NCBI RefSeq assembly: GCF_020618475.1
Contig: NZ_CP085338.1
Location: forward strand, 491,416 to 555,415
DNA from: Haladaptatus halobius
GTDB lineage: Archaea > Halobacteriota > Halobacteria > Halobacteriales > Haladaptataceae
DNA: 64,000 nucleotides
Direction: 5' to 3'
Below the pieces are notes generated by a model, which worked only from the letters and a program-made list of their open reading frames with translations, had not been told where the DNA came from and searched no databases. Below, in pieces: positions 34,523 to 44,839 of this stretch; positions within the stretch are counted from its first letter, which is position 1, and every line of letters starts with the position of its first letter. A program made the translations under genes and the position numbers.

Positions 34523-35455
34523 TCACGTCCTGTCGATGAGGCAGCGGGCGAGTGCTCCATAGAGGCCAATTTCATCACCTTGTTCAGTGATTTGGATAGC
34601 TGGTTTGTCGACGTAGAGATAGTCGTCTATGTATGTTTGAATGCCTTCCAAAATGGTTTGCTGATTATTGAGTGCGACACCTCCACCAAGGGTAATAAGA
34701 CCGGGGTTAAATGCATTGCAAAGCGTACCAATTCCAGCTGCGTTATAGCGGGCAATCCGATCAAGATATTCTTGTGCGACGGTATCGCCAGCCTCAGCAG
34801 ATTTGAACAGATCTCGTGCCTCAATGTTGGTGAAATCATGGAGTATCGTTTCTCGGTTCTCCGTTTCTAGTTGATGGGCAACATAGTTCGGTATTCCACG
34901 ACCGGAACAGATGGCCTCCCACGCCCCAGGGACTCCAAAACTATCGAGATCGCACGTTGGTGCCACTGGAAAAAGCCCAACTTCTGCGGCCTGTCCGGAT
35001 TCTCCACGCACGAGTCGCCCCTGTTCGACGACACCAGCGCCGATACCTGTTCCAAAGGTAACGTGAGCAATACACTCATATGGATCGCCAGCGCCGAAAT
35101 GCCACTCTCCGAGAGCAGATGCGGTGCAATCGTTTTCTAAATAGAGGGGTAGGTCAAACTCAGAACGAATTGTGCTCCTGAGATCGATATCGTGAACTGC
35201 CGTCCCTGATTTCGTGTCCAGTTCTTCAATAATCCCGGTATGATGATCAACGAGGCCTGTACAAGAGATGGAGACTGCAGAAATGGTCGTTGAAATAGTT
35301 CGATTTATTCTACGAATCGCATCGACAATCTGTTTCTCTAGGGCTATTGCTTGCGTCGGTTCAATTTTGATACTCGTCAGAAACTGCCCTTCAGACGTTC
35401 CCACGGTATACCGAAAGTGAGTACTTCCAATACCAAAAACAGCAATGTAATCCAT
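34523..35455 (-). CDS. ROK-family sugar kinase/transcription-factor-like protein
   Basis: A 310-residue ROK protein with an actin-like ATPase fold. The phosphate loop HVTFGTGIGAGVVEQGRLV and the LENDCTASALGEW segment are typical. The usual ROK zinc motif CGCGxxGC is not present (SFGVPGAWEAICSGRGIPN instead), as in other archaeal members. Start MDYIAVFGIGSTHFRYTVG at 35455. It could be a glucokinase or a 2-keto-3-deoxy-sugar kinase; the galactonate context makes a sugar or sugar acid substrate reasonable. Its stop TGA lies in the GTCAC of the neighbouring IS right end. Confidence 0.85.
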   Translation of the reverse strand: MDYIAVFGIGSTHFRYTVGTSEGQFLTSIKIEPTQAIALEKQIVDAIRRINRTISTTISAVSISCTGLVDHHTGIIEELDTKSGTAVHDIDLRSTIRSEFDLPLYLENDCTASALGEWHFGAGDPYECIAHVTFGTGIGAGVVEQGRLVRGESGQAAEVGLFPVAPTCDLDSFGVPGAWEAICSGRGIPNYVAHQLETENRETILHDFTNIEARDLFKSAEAGDTVAQEYLDRIARYNAAGIGTLCNAFNPGLITLGGGVALNNQQTILEGIQTYIDDYLYVDKPAIQITEQGDEIGLYGALARCLIDRT

Positions 35456-35525
35456 GACTGTACTGCTGAAGACCTCCACCTAAATGTTTTCTTTATCGAG
35501 CTGAATAGGAAAACAGGGCTGCATT

Positions 35526-35762
35526 TTGGACTTCTGGAGACGGAGAAACCACTCAGGATCTGCGTACGCTCACTGTTCGTCGTGTGGGTTAGAGGCGGAC
35601 AGGAACACGACTACAGCGTGGGACATTCTGTCTTGCATTCTCAAAAATATAGGAGTAGGATACCCCAAAGAATCGCTTGTGGAAATTGCGCTCCCTACGG
35701 ACACGATCGTGTCTACACAGCACGTCGTCAAAACAGGATGCCCTATTTCAAGGAGCAAATAG
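35526..35762 (+). pseudogene. TnpB C-terminal relic
   Basis: The frame has SGSAYAHCSSCGLEADRNTT and TAWDIL, i.e. the zinc ribbon and RuvC-III region of an IS605-type TnpB (with Asp in RN/D context altered), then the tail ESLVEIALPTDT...STQHVVKTGCP seen in haloarchaeal TnpB C-termini. The N-terminal 80% is missing. A GTCGTTCAC-like right-end remnant follows at about 35790. Confidence 0.65.
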
Positions 35763-35920
35763 CGTCAGCCATGAGAAGTAGGGTCGTTCACTAGTCAGTC
35801 CATAACAAAGAGGGATTCAGTCGATAGTCTGTCTCGAGGAATCCCGATGACCAGCACAAAAATCGCTGCCAAAGTTACTGGACTTACTCGCCACACGATT
35901 CTCACTAGGGGAGGTACATA
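35763..35920. other. Short intergenic stretch with IS-end remnant
   Basis: It includes a weak right-end-like GTAGGGTCGTTCAC near 35780-35795. No gene is recognised. Confidence 0.3.
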
Positions 35921-36043
35921 ATGCCTGACGAGGGAACGTTTGAGATGCTATTTAGTAAAACGGGCTGGGTTGAGATACGGAATCCAGAGGACAGCGATCA
36001 TCAGTGGTTGATGGCAGACACAACCGTTGAGGTTCGTCAGTGA
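35921..36043 (+). CDS. Very small conserved-looking protein, 40 aa
   Basis: ATG at 35921 preceded by GGGGAGGTACATA (a good ribosome-binding sequence). The product starts MPDEGTFEMLFSKTGWVEIR and ends with ADTTVEVRQ. The compact beta-like pattern is reminiscent of short haloarchaeal conserved proteins. Function unknown. Confidence 0.5.
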   Translation: MPDEGTFEMLFSKTGWVEIRNPEDSDHQWLMADTTVEVRQ

Positions 36044-36141
36044 AAATCCACGAATACAACCCTCAACGTGGAGTGGAGCCAACAGTTCGTGAAGCCGTAC
36101 ATCATCTTTGAAGACCTCAAAGAAATGTGCGATAGGCTAGG

Positions 36142-38286
36142 TCAGTTACTTGTATCCGAAGCAGTTTCAACCATTTCAGAAGCGTATTGATTTGCGAGAT
36201 TGACGGCTGTTTCTGCATCTTCTCGCGTTGGAGTAGCTGTCGTGAAAGTTGCTTGTTCGTAGAGCGTTGTAAGCTGCTTCAGTCGCTCTATCTCCCGGTC
36301 AGTGAAATCACGATCTTGGCAAAGTCGATAAAACTCCCAGTGAGTGCGTCCCGCTTCCGAAATTGTCTCATCTACAGTCAAATAATATTGGCGACCGGTC
36401 GCATAGGATGTCTCGATAGCAGTCTGCAGGTCGTTTTCTGCTAATGCAGTTGCTGCTTGGTCAGCCCATTCCCGAATCGTTACTTCTTTCGTCTCTTTTG
36501 CCTCTTCTATGTCGGTGTCTGGGGCTAATTGATTCTCTTGTATTGCTGGCTCTGCCGGCTCTTCTGAATCGGTAAACCAACCAGAACGCTGGATTGCAAA
36601 GCCACCTATTGTGAGTAATACACCGACACCAGCAACTCCAGCCCACAATAGGAACGAATTGCTAGACGTAGCTGGTTGCAGGCGAATGAGCGAACTCGCT
36701 TGGGTGGCATCGAGATTTGTCCCGTTCCCTGAATACACCGCAGACAGACGGACATGTGTCTTGTTCGTTGCTGCAAGTGAAGGGGGAAGCTGGACTTGTG
36801 AAGTATAAGTACCGTTACTATCAGTAGTTACAGTACCGACTTGTGATCCATTCGCACGAAGTATCACTGTCTGATTTGAAAGTGGCACTCCATTGGCGGT
36901 AGTCAAATTTCCACTGACCGAGAGATTATCCTGATTTAGGGATTGACTCGTAATGTTTAGCGAAGTGTTTGTGGGATGAATTGTAATCGGTGCCCTCGTA
37001 CTGGTGAACGCAAGTGCTCGATTCTGTAGGGGAACACTGACCTGGATTTGACGTTTCCCAGTCGGAACTGCCGTAGAGAGATTTTCGGAAAGTGTGAAGC
37101 TACCATCTTCTTGTGTTGTTGTATTTCCAATTACAGTCTTCCCACTCTTTACGATAACTGGTATTCCTTTGTCACCAACACCATCGACATGAACTCGCCC
37201 AGAGACGGTGATTGTTTTGTTAAACCGACCGTGTTTGGGACTCTGTGAAAGAGTAATCGTCGGCTGTGCCTGTTGAATATCTGCCTCGACCGTTGTATTT
37301 GAGCCGAGATATATTGATGATGCATTTGGTACATGTTCGACCGTTAGCGTTTGTTGACCAAGTGGGAGTACTGCTGGCCGGCCGGTAATCGTGAAATCAC
37401 CATCTTCATCCGTTGTCGCCGTCGTAGCTCGATTTCCACCAAGCTGTAATCGAATTGTTTCATTAGAGAGCTCAGTTCCGTTTTCATCGACGAGTTCCCC
37501 AGTCACCGTAATTGGTTCTTGAAATGAAACCTCACTCGATTCGATTTCGGCTGAAATCTCCGTTTTTACGAATTCAGCGGAACGAACCTCTGCTGTTTGG
37601 TGGGTGACATTAGACGTTATCTTCTGTACTGTTTCTTGTTGTGGCGAGAGATCCGCACCCGTCGAATTGGAGATGGTTTGGTAATTATTTGTCAGGTTTC
37701 CGCTGGTGCGGTTTATCGATGTTGAGAGATTATTGAGCCTTCGAGCCAAACTACGAGCTTTTTGATCATTCCCGTTTTTCTTTGCTCGTTGGTATTTTTT
37801 GTAGGTTCGACGATATTTTCCCACTTTCGAAGAATATTTTGATTGGTTATTTTTGGCTGACTTGAATTTTTTTATGCGTTGGTCATCTTTTGTTCCCTTG
37901 GTACGACCAGCCACATCGACGTACTTTCCCAGTAACTTATTGTATCGATCTCCCACTACTGAATTGGCGGCTTGGTACTCGCCTTGGTTTAATTTCACCG
38001 TACTACTTTTTAGACGCGATCCGAGTTGACCAGCCAACCATTGTTCAAGATTAGCTAGTTCTTCCTGTGACTGCACTTTTGATGGATCCTTATGGCGAAT
38101 CTGAGTCGAATTGTTGGATGTTGTCTTCTCCTGGAGATTTCCCTCAAGCCCAAGATTGAGATGGCCGTGATTTGGAGACTGAGCATTTGTTGAAGAGGCA
38201 GTAGCAATAACTGGCGCTGAGAATCCACTTACAGTCAGAAGGAGAACCAGGAGGGCTATCTTTGAATTCGCGGAAATTTGAACCAT
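36142..38286 (-). CDS. Exported Ig-like/DUF4129 membrane protein
   Basis: A 714-residue protein. A signal peptide (about residues 1-31) is followed by a Lys/Asn-rich helical region (about 75-220, with KNNQSKYSSKVGKYRRTYKK), four Ig/carboxypeptidase-regulatory-like beta domains (about 240-540; e.g. EPITVTGELVDENGTELSNE), one transmembrane helix (about 547-567; FLLWAGVAGVGVLLTIGGFA) and a cytoplasmic DUF4129-type helical domain (about 605-705; AATALAENDLQTAIETSYAT, FTDREIERLKQLTTLYEQAT). DUF4129 normally occurs with DUF58 and MoxR proteins. Here it is divergent from the DUF58 gene 220 bp away. The exterior probably binds cell-surface or extracellular partners; this is inference. Confidence 0.85.
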   Translation of the reverse strand: MVQISANSKIALLVLLLTVSGFSAPVIATASSTNAQSPNHGHLNLGLEGNLQEKTTSNNSTQIRHKDPSKVQSQEELANLEQWLAGQLGSRLKSSTVKLNQGEYQAANSVVGDRYNKLLGKYVDVAGRTKGTKDDQRIKKFKSAKNNQSKYSSKVGKYRRTYKKYQRAKKNGNDQKARSLARRLNNLSTSINRTSGNLTNNYQTISNSTGADLSPQQETVQKITSNVTHQTAEVRSAEFVKTEISAEIESSEVSFQEPITVTGELVDENGTELSNETIRLQLGGNRATTATTDEDGDFTITGRPAVLPLGQQTLTVEHVPNASSIYLGSNTTVEADIQQAQPTITLSQSPKHGRFNKTITVSGRVHVDGVGDKGIPVIVKSGKTVIGNTTTQEDGSFTLSENLSTAVPTGKRQIQVSVPLQNRALAFTSTRAPITIHPTNTSLNITSQSLNQDNLSVSGNLTTANGVPLSNQTVILRANGSQVGTVTTDSNGTYTSQVQLPPSLAATNKTHVRLSAVYSGNGTNLDATQASSLIRLQPATSSNSFLLWAGVAGVGVLLTIGGFAIQRSGWFTDSEEPAEPAIQENQLAPDTDIEEAKETKEVTIREWADQAATALAENDLQTAIETSYATGRQYYLTVDETISEAGRTHWEFYRLCQDRDFTDREIERLKQLTTLYEQATFTTATPTREDAETAVNLANQYASEMVETASDTSN

Positions 38287-38505
38287 ACTTCCAGACTATG
38301 TCTGTCCTACGAAAAAATCTTTCTCTCCTTTATCCCATAATATTCAATTTCTACCATTTACATTAAAATCTCCCTACTGACCTATCCATTCTCTCTTGCC
38401 ATTACTTCACCAAATTAATGATATTAAATGCAACCAAAATAGGAGATGTTGTTTGCCGAAGACAACGGATTAACGTTATAGGTAGTCACTACATTTGATT
38501 CAAAT

Positions 38506-39966
38506 ATGGATGTGACGCGCCGCTATTGGGCTGGGTGTGGACTTGTTTGTTTGCTCGCTGGAGGCGCATGGCTACTCAACAATAGCTTGCTTCTTATTGG
38601 TGCTGCCGGAATTGGTAGCGCACTTCTCTCGTCTCAATTGCTTTTTCTTTGGACAATCATTCGAATGACCGACGAATTAGACGTTTCTCAAACACCGACT
38701 CAGACACAAGTCGCTGTAAATTCTGATATCCAAATCACGATACAGGGTACCCTTTCAGCACCGACACCGGTGGATATTCAGATTGCAATGCAACCACCAC
38801 GAACAGCAACAGGAGTTACTGCTGACAACACAATTGAACTCTTAGTCGGCGAACGGGAAGCAACAACGACTGTTACTGCACATTGCCCAGTTGCGGAGCG
38901 TCTCCAGTTTCGTCCACCGACAGTGACCTTCACTGATCGAGCCGGGTTTTTCCGTTCGTCGTTCACGCATGGAGAACCAGCGACTGTCACCGTCACACCT
39001 GATCCACTCGGTGAGATATACGTAGATGCTGGTGAGAAGAATCAAATAACTAGTCTTGGTGAATACCAACATGGAGAACATGGAACAGGGCTCGACCCAG
39101 CGGAGGTTCGACAGTATATTCCAGGGGACACAATTCAAAAAATCGATTGGAAAGTAACAGCACGGCTACGAGAACCTCACGTCCGCGAGTTCGAAGCAGA
39201 AACTGATTTACAAACGTATATTTTCTTAGACCAGCGCAAATCCATGTATACTGGATCAGAGACCGCAACAAAATTCGATTACGCGCGGCAAATCGCCCTA
39301 GCGTATCTTACAGATTCCCACTCAACGAGTGAACCGCTTGGCCTCAGTTTAATACAAGAGGAGCAAATAATCGATTTCCCTCCCGCCGCAACGCAGGATC
39401 ACTACTCTCGACTACGAACACACCTCTACGACCGGACGCTGCCGAAAACTACAGTGCTTCATTCTGAACCGTTCGAACAACCAATAGAGCAGTTTACAAC
39501 GACGGATCAAAAAGCGACTCGCCTTCAATCACAGCCGTCACAATTCGCACAGAAATTACATCCTCTGTTATCTACTCAGGGTGCGCGTATCCATCAAGTT
39601 AATGATGATCCACTTTATCGAACCGTTCAATCCCAATTAAAATCCACCTCCGGCATTACGAGAGCGGTACTGATCACTGATGATGTCGATCGAATCGAAG
39701 TTTATGAGGCAGTCAAATTAGCACGGCAGCTTAGTGATTCTGTTTCCGTTTTCCTCATTCCGAATATCCTGTTCGAGCAGAAAGGTATTGTAGAAGCCGA
39801 GGATGCATACCAACGCTATCTCGACTTTGACCAGTTTCGGCAATCACTTACTCAATTAGATGGGGTAATTGCATTCGAAGTTGGATCGACAGATACCGCA
39901 AACCACCTCCGTACTACGTCCGCTACGTCTCACCAGCAGCGATCACCAACTTCCCCAGAACAATGA
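38506..39966 (+). CDS. DUF58 domain protein
   Basis: A 486-residue protein. Two N-terminal membrane helices (about residues 10-55) are followed by a beta-sandwich (about 60-170) and the DUF58 vWA-like domain with its signature LDPAEVRQYIPGDTIQKIDW (about 197-216) and IFLDQRKSM (MIDAS-like, with Asp then Arg rather than DxSxS). DUF58 proteins usually work with a MoxR AAA+ ATPase to assemble or activate surface complexes. No MoxR gene is in this window. The stop overlaps the next start by 4 bp. Confidence 0.9.
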   Translation: MDVTRRYWAGCGLVCLLAGGAWLLNNSLLLIGAAGIGSALLSSQLLFLWTIIRMTDELDVSQTPTQTQVAVNSDIQITIQGTLSAPTPVDIQIAMQPPRTATGVTADNTIELLVGEREATTTVTAHCPVAERLQFRPPTVTFTDRAGFFRSSFTHGEPATVTVTPDPLGEIYVDAGEKNQITSLGEYQHGEHGTGLDPAEVRQYIPGDTIQKIDWKVTARLREPHVREFEAETDLQTYIFLDQRKSMYTGSETATKFDYARQIALAYLTDSHSTSEPLGLSLIQEEQIIDFPPAATQDHYSRLRTHLYDRTLPKTTVLHSEPFEQPIEQFTTTDQKATRLQSQPSQFAQKLHPLLSTQGARIHQVNDDPLYRTVQSQLKSTSGITRAVLITDDVDRIEVYEAVKLARQLSDSVSVFLIPNILFEQKGIVEAEDAYQRYLDFDQFRQSLTQLDGVIAFEVGSTDTANHLRTTSATSHQQRSPTSPEQ

Positions 39967-40424
39967 ATGTAAACCGGATTTCAGCGTGGATCGAAGCAAG
40001 TGGCGTTGGTATTACAGTACTTATTCTAGCAATTGCACAGGGGTTTCCTGGCATCGTTGCCGGAGGATTGCTTGTTCTCTTTTGGTATACCTGCCCATCC
40101 CTGTATACAGTCGGGTACGGACAAATCGCACTCGGCGCTCTACTGATTCCCGCCGGGACGACGGTTCAAATTGTAATTGCCGAAATTGGGCTACTAATAG
40201 TACTTTTAACGCCAGGTCTTCGTCTAGATCAACCACTTGCACGGACGCTAACTACGTTAGGCAGCGTTGTTTTGCTCGTTGGTGGTGTACTCGCTGGCAT
40301 ATCGTTGGACGTCAATCATAGTCAAACCGGTATTATTTTAATTAGTGTTCTTGGAATAGTTACATACGGTATGCATCGGTACGAACGGGTCGCTGTGGGA
40401 GCAATTGAGGAGTCTCATGAGTAA
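39963..40424 (+). CDS. Small multi-helix membrane protein (DUF7519-like)
   Basis: A 153-residue protein with about six membrane segments (GVGITVLILAIAQGFPGIVA, ALLIPAGTTVQIVIAEIGLL, TTLGSVVLLVGGVLAGISL, TGIILISVLGIVTYGM). It overlaps DUF58 by 4 bp and the next gene by 8 bp, showing translational coupling. In haloarchaeal DUF58/MoxR clusters a comparable protein is annotated DUF7519. A structural or channel role in the complex is plausible. Confidence 0.75.
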   Translation: MNVNRISAWIEASGVGITVLILAIAQGFPGIVAGGLLVLFWYTCPSLYTVGYGQIALGALLIPAGTTVQIVIAEIGLLIVLLTPGLRLDQPLARTLTTLGSVVLLVGGVLAGISLDVNHSQTGIILISVLGIVTYGMHRYERVAVGAIEESHE

Positions 40425-41310
40425 GCAACAACTTGCAGCAGACGATCATCGGGAAGATCACCCAGACACGGATTCTGCTGATCTAAATCGTGAAGAGCTT
40501 CGCGCACAAGTAGATGTTCTCACCGAAGAGAATGATCGACTTCGCAGAGCATATTCTCATTCAAAACAAAAAGAATATCGATATACCGCCTTTGGCCTTG
40601 TAGGGATTGGCCTACTTTGTACTGTGGGAGCAATTATCTTTCCAGATTCTCAGCGAGTACTGTTTGCACTAGCAGGGTGTGGACTCTTTGGTGCAGTCCT
40701 CACGTATTTTTTGACGCCTGAACGTGTGATCCCAGCGTCTGTTAGCGAGCGAATTTATTCAGCCTTTGCACTGAGCAACTCCTCACTGAGTACCGAATTA
40801 GGACTTCAAGACGAAGCCATCTATATTCCATCTTCGACATCGTCAGCGGCATCATTTGCCGACGTGCGTTTGTTCCGACCACAGCATACTGAGTACCAAC
40901 TTCCAACGGACGACGAGCTTACGTCTACTCTTGTGGTGACAGAGAATGAATTGAAACATGGTCTTTTACTTTACCCAACGGGAGCTGCGCTACTACAAGA
41001 GTTCCATCACATGACTGATGAAATGCCGTCAGAGCCAGGTAATCTTGCAGACCAGCTCACAGAGTCACTCGCCCAAGGATTTGAGCTAGTTGGTGCAGCA
41101 AATGCAGAATATTCGGAAGGAGAAGATCAAGTTACCATTAGTATTGCAGAGAGCTCCTATGGGTCAGTGACTCGGTTTGATCACCCAATCCCTTCCTTTC
41201 TTGCGACTGGCTTTGCAGCTAGCATGCAAACGCCAGTTAGCGTCGAAACAATCGAAGTAGAAGATGATCGATTCGACTACCTGATCACATGTACATGGTC
41301 AAACGTCTAG
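40417..41310 (+). CDS. Coiled-coil membrane protein of the DUF58 operon
   Basis: A 297-residue protein starting MSKQQLAADDHREDHPDTDS. A coiled coil (about residues 25-50; LNREELRAQVDVLTEENDRL) precedes two membrane helices (about 60-105; AFGLVGIGLLCTVGAIIFPD and LFALAGCGLFGAVLTYFLTP). A soluble alpha/beta domain ends it (about 130-297). It matches the transmembrane-containing uncharacterised proteins seen in haloarchaeal DUF58 clusters. It is translationally coupled to the previous gene. Confidence 0.75.
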   Translation: MSKQQLAADDHREDHPDTDSADLNREELRAQVDVLTEENDRLRRAYSHSKQKEYRYTAFGLVGIGLLCTVGAIIFPDSQRVLFALAGCGLFGAVLTYFLTPERVIPASVSERIYSAFALSNSSLSTELGLQDEAIYIPSSTSSAASFADVRLFRPQHTEYQLPTDDELTSTLVVTENELKHGLLLYPTGAALLQEFHHMTDEMPSEPGNLADQLTESLAQGFELVGAANAEYSEGEDQVTISIAESSYGSVTRFDHPIPSFLATGFAASMQTPVSVETIEVEDDRFDYLITCTWSNV

Positions 41311-41581
41311 CTGGATAGGGTGATATCCTCACCCGGCTTAAACGGGGACTCCCTCTCTCTGTCTGAAAGAAAGTTGCTAAAATCACTCGCTAATTTTCCC
41401 CTCTCTGAAAATGGAAATAACCAGGCGAAAATAAAAGTATCTCACCTACCGGTCCTCGCCAGTTGTAGAAATAAATTGTAGGGGGATATTGAAATTGACC
41501 ATTCTCAGGTTGTGATTACTATGTTTCAGGCAGTTAGTAACTTTCTCGGTAGTACTCAGAAGTTAGAAGAAGGAGAGAGAA

Positions 41582-44500
41582 ATGGGTTACAAAAGGGTAC
41601 TCTTGACACAGTGGTCACGCCGCGATTGGTTAACAGTACTTATTATTTCCGTCACAGCAGCGTTTCTCGTTGGCACGACATTGTTGCTGTCCGCTGCGGG
41701 TGCACAGTCAGCAGCACTGGCAGGGAATTATAATAACTCGATGGTCGTTGAACACTCTGATTCATATACCAAAGCCCAGCGGACTGCGGCCAATAGCGAT
41801 CTTGTATTCCCAACAACGACGGTGATACGAAATGGTGAGAAACAATATATCGTCGGTGTTCCAGCTGACGCCCCGACCGAACTCACACAGCTTTCTGTTT
41901 CATGGCGAAAAGCATCGATCCCCCGACCACCAGCGAATGGATTACGGGGAACAGTTTCTACACCGACGCAACAACAACTCCAAACGAATGATGGTCGAAC
42001 ACTCTCGGTGCAGGTCGTGCCTTACAACTCGACTGATTCAATTTTTCCCCATTCATGGTACGTCGCAAACCCTACTACGGTCCAATCGCTTGGTGACACA
42101 GATGCGCTGATAATTCGAACGAATGTGTCGAACAGCAATGGATGGAAGCTACTCCCACAACAAGGAACAGTGAGTCCCTCGCTTTTCGCCTACTTTCTCG
42201 GGGGGATGCAAGAAGTCCTGCGCGTGCTTTTCGCAGCAACTGCTGGTGCTGCTGTGCTCATTCTCGTCGTATTATATAATGTGACGAAGATGAGTGTCCG
42301 AAGTCGTCTCAAGACAATTGAAGTGATCCGATCAACTGGCGGCACTTCACGACGAATTATTGGTATTTTTGCTGTTCGAGCTGGTACCTTAGCCCTTGTC
42401 GGTTCGCTGCTTGGTTACGCACTTGGTGTGATCGTCACACGAGCGACAGTGAATATCGCGATTTTTCTCGGCTTATCGATTTCACTGGAGCCAGCGGTTA
42501 CACCGTCAGTTGCACGGATATTGTTGCCGATGCTGCTCAGTCTAGTCGCTGTTGGTGTTCTTGCAGGGATTTTAGCAGCGTGGCCGACGATAACGACTCC
42601 ACCGTCTCAATTAGCACAGTCAACGGGAGCAAAACAAATCCGCGATTCATGGTTAGGATCACTTGAATCCCGACTTCGGCCACAGTTACTTGACTGGCGA
42701 GCCATAATCCCTGCTACGACTACGTTGACTGTCTTTGCAGTGATTGTGCTTCTCTCTGGATCACTTATCGGTGTACTTGCTCCACTCACAACAGCTTCCA
42801 CAGGGACAGTGACGGAACCCGGAGCATCATATCCAATGGCGAGTCGAATTGAAAGCCAATATGCAACGGAACTCAGAGACCAAGGACTCAATGCGAGTCC
42901 AGAAGTTATCGTTGCACAAGTCGCTAATGGAAAACCGTACCTCGCTCGTGGGGCGAATTATACGGCATTTGCTGCCGTTTCGGACGCAAACTTGATCAAA
43001 GGGCATCCACCGCGCTCAAAGACTGAGGCAGTTATTGGGCGTGATCTTGCTCAAACACTTGGTATTGAGGTTGGTGAATCTATCACCCTTGGGGGAAGTA
43101 CCTCACCCGCAGTCACCCGAGTTACAGTTGTGGGTGTCTATCGTGCGCCAGGGGTTTTGGATGATCAGCTGATTTTCCCCCTTGCAACCGCCCATGATCT
43201 CTCGACAAGGCCTGGCGTTGTCCATTTCATTCGTACGTCGGGTGGAGACCCTGATCTTCAAAAGGGACAGGCAACCGGAGCAGGGACGCAACAAGTGATT
43301 ACAAGTGGTGTCTCTGCACCAAACGAAACAGTCGTTGGTGAACCGACTCCGATCTCAATCACACTGCAGAATATCGGCTCTCAAACGCAGACTCGCCAAG
43401 TGACGGCCACGCTTGGCAGTGCAACACAGCAGCGCTCTGTGACACTCCAACCAGGTGAGGAAACTACAATTCGGATGAATCTCAGTGTCAACACTGCTGG
43501 CAAGTACACGTTGCATGCTGGGTCATATTCACAGCCAATCCACGTGTATCAACAATCACCACTCGTACTTCCGCTTGTACCACAGCACGCACCACCAGGG
43601 TCAACAGTGGCTATTCCCGTTCAAACGGTGACTGGAGCAAATGTTTCTGGTGCAACACTCCAGGTAGGGGACACAGTGACGCAGACAAACGATCGGGGGA
43701 TTGCACTTGTAACGCTTCCAGAGACACCAGGTACCTATAATCTGACAACGCGTAAAGGTAGCCGAAGTAATACAACACAGATTCAGATTACACCGAATAC
43801 TTCACGACAACTCTTTGCTGATGTGAAGGTGACACCACAGAAGGCAAGCGTCTATACTCAGCCAAAAGCGACGGTCACCGTTATCAACCCGTGGGGGACG
43901 AAGCTCACACGGAACTTGTCACTCGTAACACCTGCTCGAACGACGACTCGAACTGTGACACTCCCACCGTATAATATGAGTACAATGCCCGTCACATTAG
44001 GAAAGACGGATTCAACGGATCGTCTTGCTCCAGGGGACTATTCTGTTCGGGTTGTATCCGAGGGTCAAACGCTGGCCACAGATTCTTATGTCATATTGGG
44101 TGACGATCGTATTGGCTCGACGCTTGCCCAAGATACGCAGTATTCTGCCGGTAGTGGGATTGGCCAAGCAGTTATGCGGATATTTGGGAACTTCAAATTG
44201 CTCTTAGCAGGCATGATCATCCTTGCTAGTGTCACAACCATCGGAAGTACGACTGCAACGTTTGCACAAGTGGTGCATGCCCGTCGACGAGCGGTTGGCA
44301 TACATCGTGCAACAGGCGCTTCTCGTTGGCAGATACTCCGATTACTCCTTAGCGATGTGTGTCGATTATCAATTCCTGCGACGATTGCTGCCTTGCTCTG
44401 TGCATTTGCCATTGTGTCTGGGATGGCGATGACAGGAATGCTCACAATTTTCGGAATCCAACTATCAGTCACCACGTCGTTGTTCGTTATTTTAAGCACT

Positions 44501-44728
44501 GGACTTGGTGCACTCTTCCTTTCTTGTCTGAGTGCAATGCTGGCTGCCCTCCCATTCCTCACGACAGAGCCCACCAAGTTACAAGCAGAAAGCGATGTGA
44601 AAGCGCCGACGCACAGCACTTCAGAAAATGGCATTGAAGGGCAGTATTCAAAGGTGGAACAAGGCAATGACGAGAAAGTCGAAGAAAGCACGGACTTGCA
44701 GCAGAATACGTCCTCTACTTCTGACTGA
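41582..44728 (+). CDS. Giant FtsX/MacB-type ABC permease with extracellular CARDB-like insert
   Basis: A 1048-residue permease. The first helix (about residues 15-38) is followed by an extracytoplasmic MacB-PCD-like domain (about 40-205), the first FtsX core with three helices (about 215-345; EVIRSTGGTSRRIIGIFAVR), another helix and domain (about 370-560; TKTEAVIGRDLAQTLGIEVG), about 200 residues of beta-rich CARDB/Ig-like repeats (about 575-860) and a C-terminal FtsX core (about 875-1005; RATGASRWQILRLLLSDVCR). It pairs with the LolD/MacB-type ATPase downstream. The likely role is mechanotransmission or export at the cell surface. Confidence 0.88.
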   Translation: MGYKRVLLTQWSRRDWLTVLIISVTAAFLVGTTLLLSAAGAQSAALAGNYNNSMVVEHSDSYTKAQRTAANSDLVFPTTTVIRNGEKQYIVGVPADAPTELTQLSVSWRKASIPRPPANGLRGTVSTPTQQQLQTNDGRTLSVQVVPYNSTDSIFPHSWYVANPTTVQSLGDTDALIIRTNVSNSNGWKLLPQQGTVSPSLFAYFLGGMQEVLRVLFAATAGAAVLILVVLYNVTKMSVRSRLKTIEVIRSTGGTSRRIIGIFAVRAGTLALVGSLLGYALGVIVTRATVNIAIFLGLSISLEPAVTPSVARILLPMLLSLVAVGVLAGILAAWPTITTPPSQLAQSTGAKQIRDSWLGSLESRLRPQLLDWRAIIPATTTLTVFAVIVLLSGSLIGVLAPLTTASTGTVTEPGASYPMASRIESQYATELRDQGLNASPEVIVAQVANGKPYLARGANYTAFAAVSDANLIKGHPPRSKTEAVIGRDLAQTLGIEVGESITLGGSTSPAVTRVTVVGVYRAPGVLDDQLIFPLATAHDLSTRPGVVHFIRTSGGDPDLQKGQATGAGTQQVITSGVSAPNETVVGEPTPISITLQNIGSQTQTRQVTATLGSATQQRSVTLQPGEETTIRMNLSVNTAGKYTLHAGSYSQPIHVYQQSPLVLPLVPQHAPPGSTVAIPVQTVTGANVSGATLQVGDTVTQTNDRGIALVTLPETPGTYNLTTRKGSRSNTTQIQITPNTSRQLFADVKVTPQKASVYTQPKATVTVINPWGTKLTRNLSLVTPARTTTRTVTLPPYNMSTMPVTLGKTDSTDRLAPGDYSVRVVSEGQTLATDSYVILGDDRIGSTLAQDTQYSAGSGIGQAVMRIFGNFKLLLAGMIILASVTTIGSTTATFAQVVHARRRAVGIHRATGASRWQILRLLLSDVCRLSIPATIAALLCAFAIVSGMAMTGMLTIFGIQLSVTTSLFVILSTGLGALFLSCLSAMLAALPFLTTEPTKLQAESDVKAPTHSTSENGIEGQYSKVEQGNDEKVEESTDLQQNTSSTSD

Positions 44729-44839
44729 AGATTTACCGTCAAATCGGTTTTCAATAGCGTAACGAAGGACAAATTAAATTGAATTCGACATAGATTCAGC
44801 ACCACACTTTTTGTTTGGTGCAGTCATACAACTTGTTAA

